Origin: Nocardia miyunensis NBRC 108239
GTDB lineage: Bacteria > Actinomycetota > Actinomycetes > Mycobacteriales > Mycobacteriaceae
Reading direction: 5' to 3'
Length of the DNA: 64,000 nucleotides
Assembly: GCF_001613065.1 (NCBI RefSeq)
Contig: NZ_BDBQ01000013.1
Location: forward strand, 248,001 to 312,000
A program made the translations under genes and the position numbers. Below, one piece after another: positions 17,294 to 27,656 of the stretch. The notes under the pieces are model-generated. The model saw only the letters and a program-made list of their open reading frames with translations. It did no database searches and had not been told where the DNA came from. Every line of letters begins with the position of its first letter. Within the stretch, counting starts at the first letter, position 1.

Positions 17294-19645
17294 TCAGCCG
17301 TCGAGGCGTTTTCGTGGATCGGGGAAGCCGAGTTCGGTGTATCCGGGTGCTCGTTCGTGCAGTGTTCTGGCGATGACGGGTGTGAGGGCGTCGTGGTAGT
17401 CGTGCACGGTGGCTGTGGTTTTGCCGGGGTGTGCTCGGGTGATGCGGCCGACGTACTGGACCAGGCGGCCTTTGAATTTGACGGGGGCGGCGAGGAACAG
17501 GGTGTCCAGGGCGGGGCAGTCGAACCCTTCGCCGATGTAGGGGCCGGTGCCGACGATCGTCAGTGGTGCCCCGCTGGCGCGGCGTGCGGCGATGGCCTCG
17601 GTCACCGATTGGCGTTCGCGGGCAGCCATTCCGCCGCGCAGGACCATGACCTCGTCGAGCCCGGCGGTGGTGAGCTCGTCGGTGATGGCGGTGAGGTGGT
17701 TGACCCATGTGGTCAGCACGAGGATGTTCGCGCCTTGGGTGTGTGCGGCGGTGATGTCGGTGACGATCTGGGCCAGGCGGTCCTGGTCGGCGACCAGAGC
17801 GCGGTAGATCTTGGCCATCGCGCCTGGCTGCGAGGGGTCGATGTCCGGGTCGGAGGCGAAGGTGGTGGGGTGCACGTGCAGCACCGGATGTGGTGCCGGG
17901 ACATGACCGTGGGAGGGCAGTTGGCCCGCTTTCGGGGGTTCGATGGTGTGGGTGTGGGAACCGAGTTGGTGGTAGATGAGGTCATCGAGCCGGTCACGGC
18001 GATACGGTGTGGCGGTCAAGCCGAGCCAATACTTGGCCGGGATCTTGTTCAGGACATCGGTGAAGGCACTGGCCGCCACGTGATGGCATTCGTCGACGAC
18101 GATGAACCCGTACCCGCCGGTGAGTTCCTCGATATTGGCTCGGCGGGCCAGGGTGGGCAGCAGGGCGACGTCGAGGACGCCGGTGGTTTTGGATCGGCCG
18201 CCGCCGATTTGCCCGCATTTCACGCCGAGGTACTCGGAGATCCGGGCGCGCCACTGATCGGCGAGTGCTTTGCGGTCGACGATGACCAGCGTCGAGGTGG
18301 ATCGCGCGGCGATGGCCGCGCACGCGATGACGGTCTTGCCGGTTCCCGGTGGCGCCACGACCAGTGACGTGTCCACGGGCTCGATGGCGCGCAGCGCGTG
18401 TTGTTGTTCGGGGCGGAGTTCTGCTGTGCAGGTGAAGGTTTGGTGAGTGCCTTCGATGCGGGTGTCGTCGATGTGCAGGCTGCTGCCGGCGGATTCGATC
18501 AGTGTTGTCAAAAGTGGTACCAGTCCGCGGGGCAGGAGCAGGTCGCCGTCGAGGGTTTCGTCGTAGCTGCGCAGGAATCGTGGTGTGTCCCAGGTGCTGC
18601 GGCGGGCGCGCTGGCGGGCGAAGAACTCCGGGTTCGGGATGGATGCCGCGTGCTTGACTGCCGAGATCATCGCCGGCCCCAGATCGGCGGCCGTCACCTG
18701 GATACGGGCGGCGAACGAGGCCCGCACCAGCGTCGCGGGCCGGGGCACGATCTTCGAGGAAGTCGGCAGCTGCAGGCGGCGAACGTCGTGGCCGGTCTTG
18801 GGTTGGGGCAGCGAGTTGGCCAGGGTGCCAACGTGTTTCGGGGACAGTCGCGCGATGCTGGACAGATATGCCCATTGGTCGTCGAACGGTTCGAGGGTGG
18901 CCGGGTCCAGGAATACGGTGGTGCCGTGCTGGCGGCGGGCCCCGGCCAAGGGCGCGGCGATGAGATTGCCGACCCCGCGCCCGGTGTGGGTGTCCTGCGA
19001 CGGGAACAGTCGATCGTAGCTGGACAGGCTCATCCGGCCGCGCAACCCGATCGCCTCGGCCAGCAGCCCGGTAGCGATGCGCCGCGCCGATACCGCCGGT
19101 GTGGCGGCGGCGAAGAAAATCCAGACGTGCGCGCCTCGACCGGACTGGGACACCTCGAGGGCGGCCGGAATATCGGTGGCGCGAGCGGCTTTCAGATAGG
19201 CCAGGGCATCGAGCATGGCGGTGTCCTTGTCGAAGTCCGCGGCGACCCACCAGCAGGTGTCGTCGTCGGCCAGCGGGTACAGCCCGATATGGTGCTTGCC
19301 CCGCAGATGCCGATCGACGACGTCTTCGGTCAGCGGAAGGTATGACGCGTCCGCGGTCGACATGCCTTTGCGCCAGTGGCCGCGGATCGCGGGAGCCCAT
19401 CCTGATCGGCCGTCGTGGCGGTTTTCCCAGCGCACCGCGTAGACATCGGATCGGCAACCGAACAGATCCAGATAGAACCGGACCTTCGACTCCGGGCTCG
19501 CATGCCGGTGGATCGCAGGCCCGACTGCCGTCTGGTCGGGTGGCGCGGCGCGTGCCTGAATTTCGGTCAGCGCCAACAGATTCCGCAACCGAGTGTTCTC
19601 CGCACGCAGGGCGTCGAGTTCGCCGGGATAACCGTCCACAGGCAT
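17294..19645 (-). CDS. TOTE-type conflict-system protein: archaeo-eukaryotic primase plus superfamily 2 helicase
   Basis: A protein of 783 residues. After a short leucine-zipper-like segment (about 8-30), residues about 50-300 form an archaeo-eukaryotic primase domain, with the metal-binding DFDKD at 137-141 and SGRGAHVW at 168-175. The C-terminal half is a superfamily 2 helicase: Walker A APPGTGKT near 430, DECHH, LTATPYRRD and a final QYVGRITRA. This primase-helicase fusion is the hallmark of TOTE conflict systems, which are associated with mobile elements and thought to act in copying or defence. The gene stands alone, apart from a small downstream gene. No nuclease partner lies directly beside it. 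Confidence 0.85.
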   Translation of the reverse strand: MPVDGYPGELDALRAENTRLRNLLALTEIQARAAPPDQTAVGPAIHRHASPESKVRFYLDLFGCRSDVYAVRWENRHDGRSGWAPAIRGHWRKGMSTADASYLPLTEDVVDRHLRGKHHIGLYPLADDDTCWWVAADFDKDTAMLDALAYLKAARATDIPAALEVSQSGRGAHVWIFFAAATPAVSARRIATGLLAEAIGLRGRMSLSSYDRLFPSQDTHTGRGVGNLIAAPLAGARRQHGTTVFLDPATLEPFDDQWAYLSSIARLSPKHVGTLANSLPQPKTGHDVRRLQLPTSSKIVPRPATLVRASFAARIQVTAADLGPAMISAVKHAASIPNPEFFARQRARRSTWDTPRFLRSYDETLDGDLLLPRGLVPLLTTLIESAGSSLHIDDTRIEGTHQTFTCTAELRPEQQHALRAIEPVDTSLVVAPPGTGKTVIACAAIAARSTSTLVIVDRKALADQWRARISEYLGVKCGQIGGGRSKTTGVLDVALLPTLARRANIEELTGGYGFIVVDECHHVAASAFTDVLNKIPAKYWLGLTATPYRRDRLDDLIYHQLGSHTHTIEPPKAGQLPSHGHVPAPHPVLHVHPTTFASDPDIDPSQPGAMAKIYRALVADQDRLAQIVTDITAAHTQGANILVLTTWVNHLTAITDELTTAGLDEVMVLRGGMAARERQSVTEAIAARRASGAPLTIVGTGPYIGEGFDCPALDTLFLAAPVKFKGRLVQYVGRITRAHPGKTTATVHDYHDALTPVIARTLHERAPGYTELGFPDPRKRLDG

Positions 19646-19880
19646 ACAGTCTGCACCCCGACACCCTCAGACTTCGAAACCTTCCCCACCCGCAACGCGC
19701 CTACGCGATTTCGGGTGTCTCCGTTCACGCCCGGCATCCCGACTCCGATCGCCGCTAGCGTCGCGCACCAACCTGCAGCCGGCCACTTCAGCGGCAGGCG
19801 GGCGCGGACGACGGGGAAACGGGCGGATTCTCGGGTAGCCGAGGAAACCAATCCGCGGGCGGCCGGGCGGCCCATCCGTC

Positions 19881-21890
19881 CTACAGCAGACGGCTCATGA
19901 TGATCGCGTCCCACAGTTCGCCGTTGCGGCGCCGGTAGTGCGCGCGCAGCGTTCCTTCGATATCGAAGCCGGCGCGCTGGTAGAGGCCGATCGCGGGGAG
20001 GTTGTGCGGCCACACCCGGAGGGTGAGTTTGTGGGCCCGGTTGGTCCTGCACCACTCGACGAGCCGGTCCAGTAGGGCGGTGCCGATACCGCGGTGCCGG
20101 TGATCAGCGGCAATCATCATGGTGAGCTCGGCGACCCCGGACGCAACGAAATGGACGGTCGCGGTCCCGACGACGTCGGCGTCGGCGCGGGAAATATCGC
20201 CGACGAACACCGCGGGGTCGGTCGCTGTCATGAGGTTCTCCAGCCCGGCGGCGGTGCGCGTTTCGTCGATAGGTGGTTCCGAACCGATCCATCGTTGCTC
20301 TCCGGCGACGGCGGCGTGGAGCTTGACGGCGGCGGGGATGTCTTCGAGGCGGGCAGGGCGGATCACGACATCGGTGGCGTTCGTGGTGCGGACCGGGCGC
20401 GGTAGCAGGGTGGTGAGTATGTTCTTGTCCAGCAGTGTGTTCTCTATGCTGCGCAGGATCAGCTCTGTGCCGATGGGGGACAGGTGGATTCCATCGGCCA
20501 CCCACGGACCCGACGCGCTGGCGATACTGTGTTCGCGCAGCAGGGCCGTTGTACTGACGAACGTGCCCCAGGGGTCGATGAACACCGCCCCGGCGTCACG
20601 GGTGACGGCTCGGGCAGCGAGGTTACAGGTGAACAGGTCCCGGTTGATCTGCTCGGCATCCGCGAGGATGGCCGGGTGGACGGGAGGTGCAGCGAGGCAC
20701 AGCACCTGCCGCGATCGGGCTGTCAGGGTGTCCAGTATGGCCCGGTAGTTGCGGGTGAACTCGTCGATGTCGACCGCGTCGTGTTCGCGGCCGGGCTGGT
20801 ATCGGCGCAGCACGTCGTTGGTGCCGCACTCGACCAGGGCCAGGTCTTGGTCGAGGTCCGCGTGCTCGATCGCCGCGGCGAGGTCACGGCTGGTGGCCCC
20901 GCCCCGGCCATGGTTGTTGATCGTGACGGCGACGTCGGGGCGCAGCGCTGCAAGGCTGACTTGCAGGCGTTGCAGGAATCCGCCGTGAGCGTGGCCGTCC
21001 ACGGTGACCGTGGCACCGACCTCGGGCAGGTTAGCCGGGTCGGTCAGCCGGGAGGCAGTGGCGATCGGGTGCTCGGTGTGGCTGGTGCCCCAGCTCCGGA
21101 CCACGATCGGGCTACCCGATGCGGGGTGTGGCCGGGAACGTGCACTGATGTCGCAGGTCGTGGTGGGTGATGTTGTGGCGGTGGGGGATTGGGAGTCAGC
21201 GGTGATGTCCGTGTAAATGGCCTCGACGATGTCGGTGATCCCGAGAGTGGCGTCGAGGCGGACCTCGTCGACGAATCCGAGGGGATCCCATCCCCCATAC
21301 CAAGTGCGCATGTCATCGCGCCCGAACTCTGCGGCTTTGGGTCGGTTCGAATGCCTGTGCAGGGTCTGTTCGAAGGTCAGATCGAACGCGTAGAAGCAGG
21401 CGCGTTCGGCCCGCGAGGCGAGTTGCTCGAGCATGGGACCGTAGCGGCGGGCGGTGAGGATACCCTCCAGCACGACCGTCGCGCCTCGCATCAGGCCCAG
21501 CACGGCGATGTCGCGGATGAGCGCGATGTTGTGGCCGTCGGGAACATCGGACTCGCGCAGAAACTCGCGTCGGACCACATCCTGCGGGATCACCACACAG
21601 TCCCCACGCTCGAACCGCCGCTGTAACTGTTTGGCCACGGTGGTCTTCCCGGACCCGGAGTTCCCGCGAATCACCACCAACCGTCCGCTTCGGTGGGCCG
21701 GGTCGGGGATCGGACTCGGTGCGGGCCCGCGATCGGTGCCCAGGACCGGAGTTTCGGGCAGGGCGGCGCGCAGGCGCCCGGCCAGGTCCGCGAACTCCGC
21801 CGGAGTGTAGGCCAGGACGCCGTTGTCGCCGGTGACCGCACGGAATTGCTGGTCCCGGTACGGCACACCGGCCGGCAACGGCGCGATGTG
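19881..21890 (-). pseudogene. 3' part of a disrupted five-domain gene: end of HIT, P-loop kinase, SGNH hydrolase, GNAT
   Basis: About 669 residues. The first 45 (HIAPLPAGVPYRDQQF and following) are the C-terminal end of a HIT domain, not a natural protein start. Next is a polynucleotide-kinase/zeta-toxin-like P-loop domain (RGNSGSGKTT, then QDVVRREFL). An SGNH/GDSL hydrolase follows (SWGTSHT, ECGTND, DGIHLSP, supplying Ser, Asn and Asp-His). A GNAT acetyltransferase ends it (HRHRGIGTALLD). The frame continues the sequence ending at 27657, so the gene was cut by the recombinase island. A possible in-frame ATG at 21920, inside the island, could still allow kinase-SGNH-GNAT to be made as a shorter protein. 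Confidence 0.75.
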
Positions 21891-21957
21891 TCGTATTAAC
21901 TGAACTAACTTGCGAATCATTGCAGGTAGAAGTCGATTTCTGATAGCTTTCCGCGCC

Positions 21958-23232
21958 ATGCGTGATGAGGGTACTGGGCGGGATTTGGTGGGACTTGTAG
22001 TGCCCGACATCGGTCGGCTGCTGGAGACCGGGGATGCGTGGGTTCCGTACCAGTTGTTGGACGCGAACGGCGCGGTGATCGAACCCGCGGCAGTGTATTT
22101 CGCCGAGCTACAGGCTGCGGATAAGCGGCCGTCCACGATCCGTTCGTACGGCAATGACCTGTTGCGCTGGTGGCGGTTCCTGGTGGCGATCGACTTTCCG
22201 TGGGACACGGTAACTCCAGCAGAGGGGCGCGACTTCGCGCGGTGGATGCAGTTGGCGGACAAGCCGATTCGTGTCCACTGGCGAGACAAAGACAGCAGTA
22301 GACCGACCGGGCACGGCGGCAGTCGCCGCCTCGAGCCGCCCGTCAATGCCGTCACAGGCAAATCGAGCCCCGGGTCGAAGTACTCGAAGTCCACACGGGC
22401 GCATGCGGAGACTGTGCTGCGGGCGTTCTACGACTTCCAACAGGAGATCGGCAAAGGGCCGTTGGTCAATCCGTTCCCACTGGACCGCTCGCGTCGTTCG
22501 AAGCGACGACACGAGCACCACAACCCGATGGATCTGTATCGGAAGGAACGGGTCGGCCGCTACCGGCCGAAAGTCTCCCAGCGGATTCCAAAAAAGATCC
22601 CCGACGAGCACTTCAACATGGTGTTCGCTGCGCTCAAGTCGCACCGGGACCGGGCTCTGCTGGCGTTCTGGGTCTCCACAGGAGCCCGCGCCGAGGAGTT
22701 GCTGTCCGCGCGACAAGGCGACGAAGACCCCGGCCAGCAGCTGATCGCGGTGACCCGCAAGGGGTCCCGGAAGGTTCAGCAACTGCCTGCCTCGCCGGAT
22801 TCGTTCGTCTGGCTACGGCTCTATCAGGAAGAACTCTGGCGCCATGGCGCTCCCCGCGGCCGCCGCCATCCCCTGTGGCTCACGCTGCGCCGACCCTGGC
22901 GACCGCTGACCTATCACGCCGCCCGAGCCATGTTCACCCGCGCCCAGAAAACACTCGGCTCCAACTATTCGATCCATGCCTTGCGCCACACCTCGGCCTA
23001 CCGCATGGTCGACGACCCAGCCATGAACATCACCGACGTCCAGTGGGTCCTCGACCACGCCCACCTGACCACCACTCAGCTCTACACCACTCCCAGTCAA
23101 GACGATGTGATCACCAGCGTGCTCGCCCACCACGCCCGACAGTCCAGTGCCGCCGCGCAGCCCCCCGCGCCACCGGCTGCTGGCTACAACCCTCACACGC
23201 TCGACATTCTCTTTGGCAACCAGGCGCGATGA
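21958..23232 (+). CDS. Tyrosine recombinase (first of the island pair)
   Basis: A protein of 424 residues with an N-terminal SAM-like core-binding domain (about 40-190; RPSTIRSYGNDLLRWWRFL). The catalytic domain has Arg in STGARAEELLSA, His-x-x-Arg in HALRHTSAYRM, a second His in LDHAHL and the nucleophile Tyr in TTTQLYTT, so all catalytic residues are present. The ATG at 21958 was chosen; a longer frame begins TTG at 21910. Its stop overlaps the next recombinase by four bases. Confidence 0.85.
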   Translation: MRDEGTGRDLVGLVVPDIGRLLETGDAWVPYQLLDANGAVIEPAAVYFAELQAADKRPSTIRSYGNDLLRWWRFLVAIDFPWDTVTPAEGRDFARWMQLADKPIRVHWRDKDSSRPTGHGGSRRLEPPVNAVTGKSSPGSKYSKSTRAHAETVLRAFYDFQQEIGKGPLVNPFPLDRSRRSKRRHEHHNPMDLYRKERVGRYRPKVSQRIPKKIPDEHFNMVFAALKSHRDRALLAFWVSTGARAEELLSARQGDEDPGQQLIAVTRKGSRKVQQLPASPDSFVWLRLYQEELWRHGAPRGRRHPLWLTLRRPWRPLTYHAARAMFTRAQKTLGSNYSIHALRHTSAYRMVDDPAMNITDVQWVLDHAHLTTTQLYTTPSQDDVITSVLAHHARQSSAAAQPPAPPAAGYNPHTLDILFGNQAR

Positions 23233-25750
23233 AATCTCAGACGAGCACGACCACGTCGCCCGACCGGGCAGCAGACAGTACAGCAACTGCCGCAACGGCG
23301 TCGAGGCCAACCAAGAGATCGACCGCCGAACGGCTGCTGGAGCAGTTCCCGGCCCGCCTGGTCCCACCTGTGTCACCGGCGACAACTGCAACGATCGACG
23401 AAGTCAATGCCCGAATCAGGCTGGCGCAGTTCCGTTCACCGAGAAAGGGCACAAACACGGCCCGCCGCCGCGGGGCACGCCTCCTCCTGGAATGGTTGCA
23501 GAGCTTTCCAGGTGACACCTGGCAACAGCGCTGGGATAGCAGCAACTCCAGCAAAGATCCGTCCGATTGGGCCCTAGCGCCATTGAATTGGCTTGGTGCA
23601 CAGGGCATTCAGATCGACAAGAACGTTCTGCAATCTGGATTGCTGATACTGACGATCGCGGAGGTGATTCACCTGGATCTGGCGTTCACCCTCAGTCTTC
23701 CACGCATCCGGCACTGGGGCTCTGCCGTTGCGGCACACCGTGATTCAGCAGGATTCGAACGCCTGCAGGCAGCAGCGGACGGGGTCATCGACTCACCACA
23801 CGACTACGACGTTGCCCGGTGGCAGATCGCGATGCTGGTCTTGGCGAAAAGCGGCGGAGTCGGTGACATCACCGTCGGCGACTGCATCGAACTGCGCCAG
23901 CTGGAGGTCGCTTTGAAGCTGAAGGGGGCACGCCGCCACCAGTTCTACACCTTGGTCCGCAACGCAGGCGATCTTCCGCCCGGCGCCCCGACGACATTGC
24001 GGGCGATCACTGCTTACAGCGGGCAGCACAGTGTCGAGGAACTCATCGATCGGTATCACCTGGCCAATCGAGACGTGCGGAACTTGCTCGTCTACTACTT
24101 GGCTGAGCGACAGCCTGCGCTCGACTACATCAGCTTGGAAGCGTTGTCTCGCGCACTGGGTCTGTACTTCTGGAAGAATCTGGAAACCCATCACCCGGGC
24201 ATCGACTCGCTGCAGCTCAAGCCGGAGGTCGCCGCCGCATGGAAGGATCGTCTTCGGTCCAAAACCACCCGCAAACGACTACCAGATGGCAGCCACGTCG
24301 AAATAACCAGTGCGCGTGCCTACTACGGCGAGATTGTCACCTCGATCCGCGCGTTCTACCTCGACATCGCACAATGGGCCACTGAGGATCCTGGTCGCTG
24401 GGCACGGTGGGCGGTCCCCAGTCCGATTAGAGCCTCGGAGATCTCGTTCAAGAAGGCGAATTCTCGTCGCAAGGCTCGCATGGACCAGCGCACGCGCGCC
24501 CGGCTCCCCGTGCTGCCCACGCTGGTTCGCGCGGCAGAACAGCATGCGCAGGAGGCTCGCCTCCGGCTCGATGCAGTCCTCGCGGCAAGACCCGGCGAAT
24601 CTTTCACCATCCTCGGCGAGACCTTCATCAAAGCCGTCCCCGAGCGCCAGCAAGGGCCACAGGCACAGACCACCATCGTCACCGACTCCAACGGCCGCAA
24701 GCGGCGTCTCCGCGAGGCCGAAAACCGTGCCTTCTGGGGCTGGGCCGCAGTGGAATTCCTTCGCCACACCGGAGTGCGGATCGAGGAAATGCTCGAAACC
24801 AGTCACCACAGCATCACCCAGTATCGACTGCCCACGACCAGTGAGATCATCCCGCTGCTACACATCGCCCCGTCCAAGACCGACGAGGAACGCCTCCTCG
24901 TATCAGCCCCGAACTCGCCGATGTGCTATCCACCATCGTGGCCAGAGTCCGTGCCAGCGATGGAACCGTCCCGGCAGTTCCGTTCTACGATGTCTGCGAA
25001 CGAGTCTGGGTCGCCCCGACGCCACTGCTGTTCCAATGGACCTTTGCCGGCCACCGCCAATCCGTCTCAGCGGCCACGATCCGCACAGCCATCAAAGAAC
25101 TCGTCGATGCCACCGGCTTGACCGACGCCGACGGGCAGCCGCTGTATTTCCTGCCTCACGACTTACGAAGAATCTTTGCCACTGAGGCCATTCTCAACGG
25201 CATGCCACCACACATTGCTCAGTTACTGTTGGGCCACAAGCATATAGCCACAACAATGGGCTACAAGGCGGTCTATCCCCAAGAAGCGATCAACGGCCAC
25301 CGCGCATTCATAGCACGCCGCCGAGCTCTGCGTCCGAGTGAAGAATACAGGACACCCACCGACGCCGAATGGGAAGAATTCCTCGGACATTTCGAGCGAC
25401 GCAAGGTCGCGCTCGGCGAATGCGGCAGAGCATATGGAACCAGCTGTCAGCATGAGCACAGCTGCATCCGCTGCCCGGTCCTGCGGGTCGACCCAGCTCA
25501 GCGTGGTCGGCTTGAGCAGATTTGCGACAACCTCACGTTGCGCATCACCGAAGCAGATCGCGAGGGCTGGATCGGCGAGGCCGAAGGCCTGCGTGTCAGC
25601 CTCGCCGCCGCCAAGGGCAAACTCGCACAGCTCGACCACCGCGATCGGCAGTCCACGACTGTGTTCTTAAACGTTCCGAAGTTCCCAGAAATCGCCGGTC
25701 ATATAGTCACGCTCGCTGAATCAGCGCGAGCAGGGAGTTTCCCGTCGTGA
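23229..25750 (+). pseudogene. Large tyrosine recombinase (second of the island pair), frameshifted
   Basis: Two frames make one protein of about 840 residues. The first runs from the coupled ATG at 23229 to about 24900 and includes an active-site Arg region (FLRHTGVRIEEMLE). A single missing base at about 24898-24901 separates it from the second frame. That frame holds the catalytic LPHDLRRIFATEA, LLLGHKHIATTMGY and a Cys-rich tail (CGRAYGTSC, CIRCPVLRV). Without correction the catalytic end cannot be made from this start. Its 3' end overlaps the convergent cargo gene by 44 bases. Confidence 0.75.
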
Positions 25751-27422
25751 GTTCGAACGAACTGCGTGGGCGCTCAGGCCATTTTTCAAAGAGGAAGTCC
25801 CCCAGCGTGACTGGATAGTGCGCGCCGACTGTGAATCGCCATTCGCGCAGCACGTCGCAGACGTTGATGCCGTGTTTCTCGGCCAGCCCTTCTAGAACGA
25901 GTAGGTCGCGCCATGTAATTACAGTGGGTGGCATCACGCGCAGGCGCGGGTAGGACTGGATTCGTGTACGTACAGTATTCTTTATTTCATTTTCTAGAAG
26001 GAAAGTCGAGTGTAGCCCTGTGTCTGGAACTATCACCAGTGGAACGAACGTCGTTGCGGAATCTACCTTGGCATGACCAGCGTTCCAGCCTCGCTTCAGC
26101 AGTAGATCAATCGTCGAGTAGAGCTGGTTGAATTTCGTTTCTGCTAGGTAGCCGGTGATCTCTTTCTTTAAATCAACGAAGCTTCCTGTGCCCTCCGCAA
26201 GATTCTGATTCAGGCGACGATTATTAACCTCAAGTAGTAGCCAGATTTGGCCGGAGTTGAACCCCCAGTCGCAAATCTTCGGCGTCTTAGACTTAGACTT
26301 GAATTTGAGCTTCATAGAAGTCTCTGTCACAACAACACCGCCTGGCTCACTCGTGGACAATCGCGTGAGAACGTCGCCTACACGCTGCTCGAACACGAAC
26401 GCCATACCCTGCCAGAAGCGACCCGCTCGGCCAGGATCAATGGTCTCCAACGTCTCCTTTACGTCCCATGCCGGCAGGTCGCCGAAAAACCGTTGCACCG
26501 CAAATTGGAGACGCGGAACGAGCCATGTCTGATCGGGCATAACAACGAGCGGGCGCCACTGCAAGTGAAAGCGCAATAAGTCTGCCGCTTGATACTCAGC
26601 GCGTTGACGCTCCAGCTCAGCCTTCAAGTTTTCGACAGTGATTGAGCAGTGTTCTATCAGGGTGCGCACGACTGGTTCGCCGATTGCGTACTGGGAACGC
26701 AACAGTTCCGGGTCGATTCGGACTGTCCCCGACTGCACTTGGTCCCATATCGCCCAGCCGGCACGAATAAAGTCGTCGTATGCGACGCCCATCGCCTCTT
26801 GGAAGACCTCGGCGGGAGACTCACCCAAACCTTTTGTACGGTGGGGCTCTTCCACGGGCCAAGGCTGGCGCCATACGTATTCAGCTTGTGCGGCGATTAC
26901 TTCCAGAGGGTCATTTCGGAAGAAAGATGCCAAGGCAACGTCAGTTGCGGTGACTTGATCCTGCACCTCACGTTGTCGCTCCTGAGAAAAGGTCGGAAAG
27001 GCTTGCTCGTCGAATCCTAGATCGTCCAGGTCGTGGCTGACCCCCAATATGCATTTCGCTAACTCATCCGCGCTGAGCATAGGTCCCTCGGCTGGAGAAA
27101 ACTCGACTGCCTCCTTGATCATGACATATAAAGACAAGGGGGACAGCAAAGCGATGCCGCGCCCCAGAAGCGGACCCACCGCTGTGTGCAGCTCGTCGCT
27201 GAGACTCTCGACGAAGTTCCTCTCCACACTCTCGCGGTTGTCGTGAATTACGCTGAGATCGACCGCCGCGACCAATCGTGCGATCTGTTCCAGAGCAGCG
27301 TCCCTGCCGGTCTGAGCCCAGATCAACTTCCTGAACCCAAGGTCAAATAGTTCTGGTCCCGGAATATCGCGAGCGGTCATCAGTCGTTTGCCGATAGTCA
27401 CCGGCGTCCCCAAAAGACCCAC
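25707..27422 (-). CDS. Unknown 571-residue cargo protein of the island
   Basis: No family recognised. The sequence is soluble, with no signal or membrane segment. Around residue 370, SKTPKICDWGF followed by IWLLLEVNNR gives an Asp and a Glu on adjacent strands, a pattern seen in PD-(D/E)XK nucleases, but the Lys is not clear. Codon use is visibly more AT-rich than in the neighbours (plus-strand stretches such as TTTATTTCATTTTC), pointing to a foreign source. As the only passenger of a recombinase element it could be a defence gene. Function is unproven. Confidence 0.6.
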   Translation of the reverse strand: MGLLGTPVTIGKRLMTARDIPGPELFDLGFRKLIWAQTGRDAALEQIARLVAAVDLSVIHDNRESVERNFVESLSDELHTAVGPLLGRGIALLSPLSLYVMIKEAVEFSPAEGPMLSADELAKCILGVSHDLDDLGFDEQAFPTFSQERQREVQDQVTATDVALASFFRNDPLEVIAAQAEYVWRQPWPVEEPHRTKGLGESPAEVFQEAMGVAYDDFIRAGWAIWDQVQSGTVRIDPELLRSQYAIGEPVVRTLIEHCSITVENLKAELERQRAEYQAADLLRFHLQWRPLVVMPDQTWLVPRLQFAVQRFFGDLPAWDVKETLETIDPGRAGRFWQGMAFVFEQRVGDVLTRLSTSEPGGVVVTETSMKLKFKSKSKTPKICDWGFNSGQIWLLLEVNNRRLNQNLAEGTGSFVDLKKEITGYLAETKFNQLYSTIDLLLKRGWNAGHAKVDSATTFVPLVIVPDTGLHSTFLLENEIKNTVRTRIQSYPRLRVMPPTVITWRDLLVLEGLAEKHGINVCDVLREWRFTVGAHYPVTLGDFLFEKWPERPRSSFELTTGNSLLALIQRA

Positions 27423-27656
27423 CCATACCTCCTAGATACTGCAACCTGCTTCTGAACGCATCCAACGGCCTAATTATTCAACATCTCACTGACAACTAGA
27501 AAATCGATGGCATACGTTGGCACGGCCAGAGGATCGTTTCGCTCCACGATGTCGGACGGCAGACGTAGCGGAACCTGTGGCCAATGCCGCATCTGGTCCG
27601 CGTGCCCATCCACCGAATCGGTATCCCTATCAGCTACGCCTCATAGTTCAGAGAAG

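Larger units (their letters stand above)
21891..27656. mobile_element. Recombinase island (Tn554-like), 5.8 kb, inserted in the five-domain gene
   Basis: The borders are inferred from the host gene: removing exactly 21891-27656 joins TGG at 27657-27659 to CAC at 21888-21890 and restores HVHWHIAPLP. An 8-base inverted repeat, CTGAACTA, lies 9 bases inside the left border (21900-21907) and 5 bases inside the right (27644-27651). No target duplication is visible, as in Tn554-like elements. The content is two coupled tyrosine recombinase genes (the second frameshifted) and one oppositely oriented cargo gene of lower GC content. Confidence 0.75.

Noticed and set aside
17994..19664. Second leftward frame of 556 codons over the TOTE gene
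   Set aside because: Arg/Pro-rich shadow of the primase-helicase in another frame.
21920..22394. Upstream extension of the kinase-SGNH-GNAT frame to 837 codons
   Set aside because: It runs antisense through the recombinase gene and lacks protein-like character; the real upstream part is at 27657-28805.
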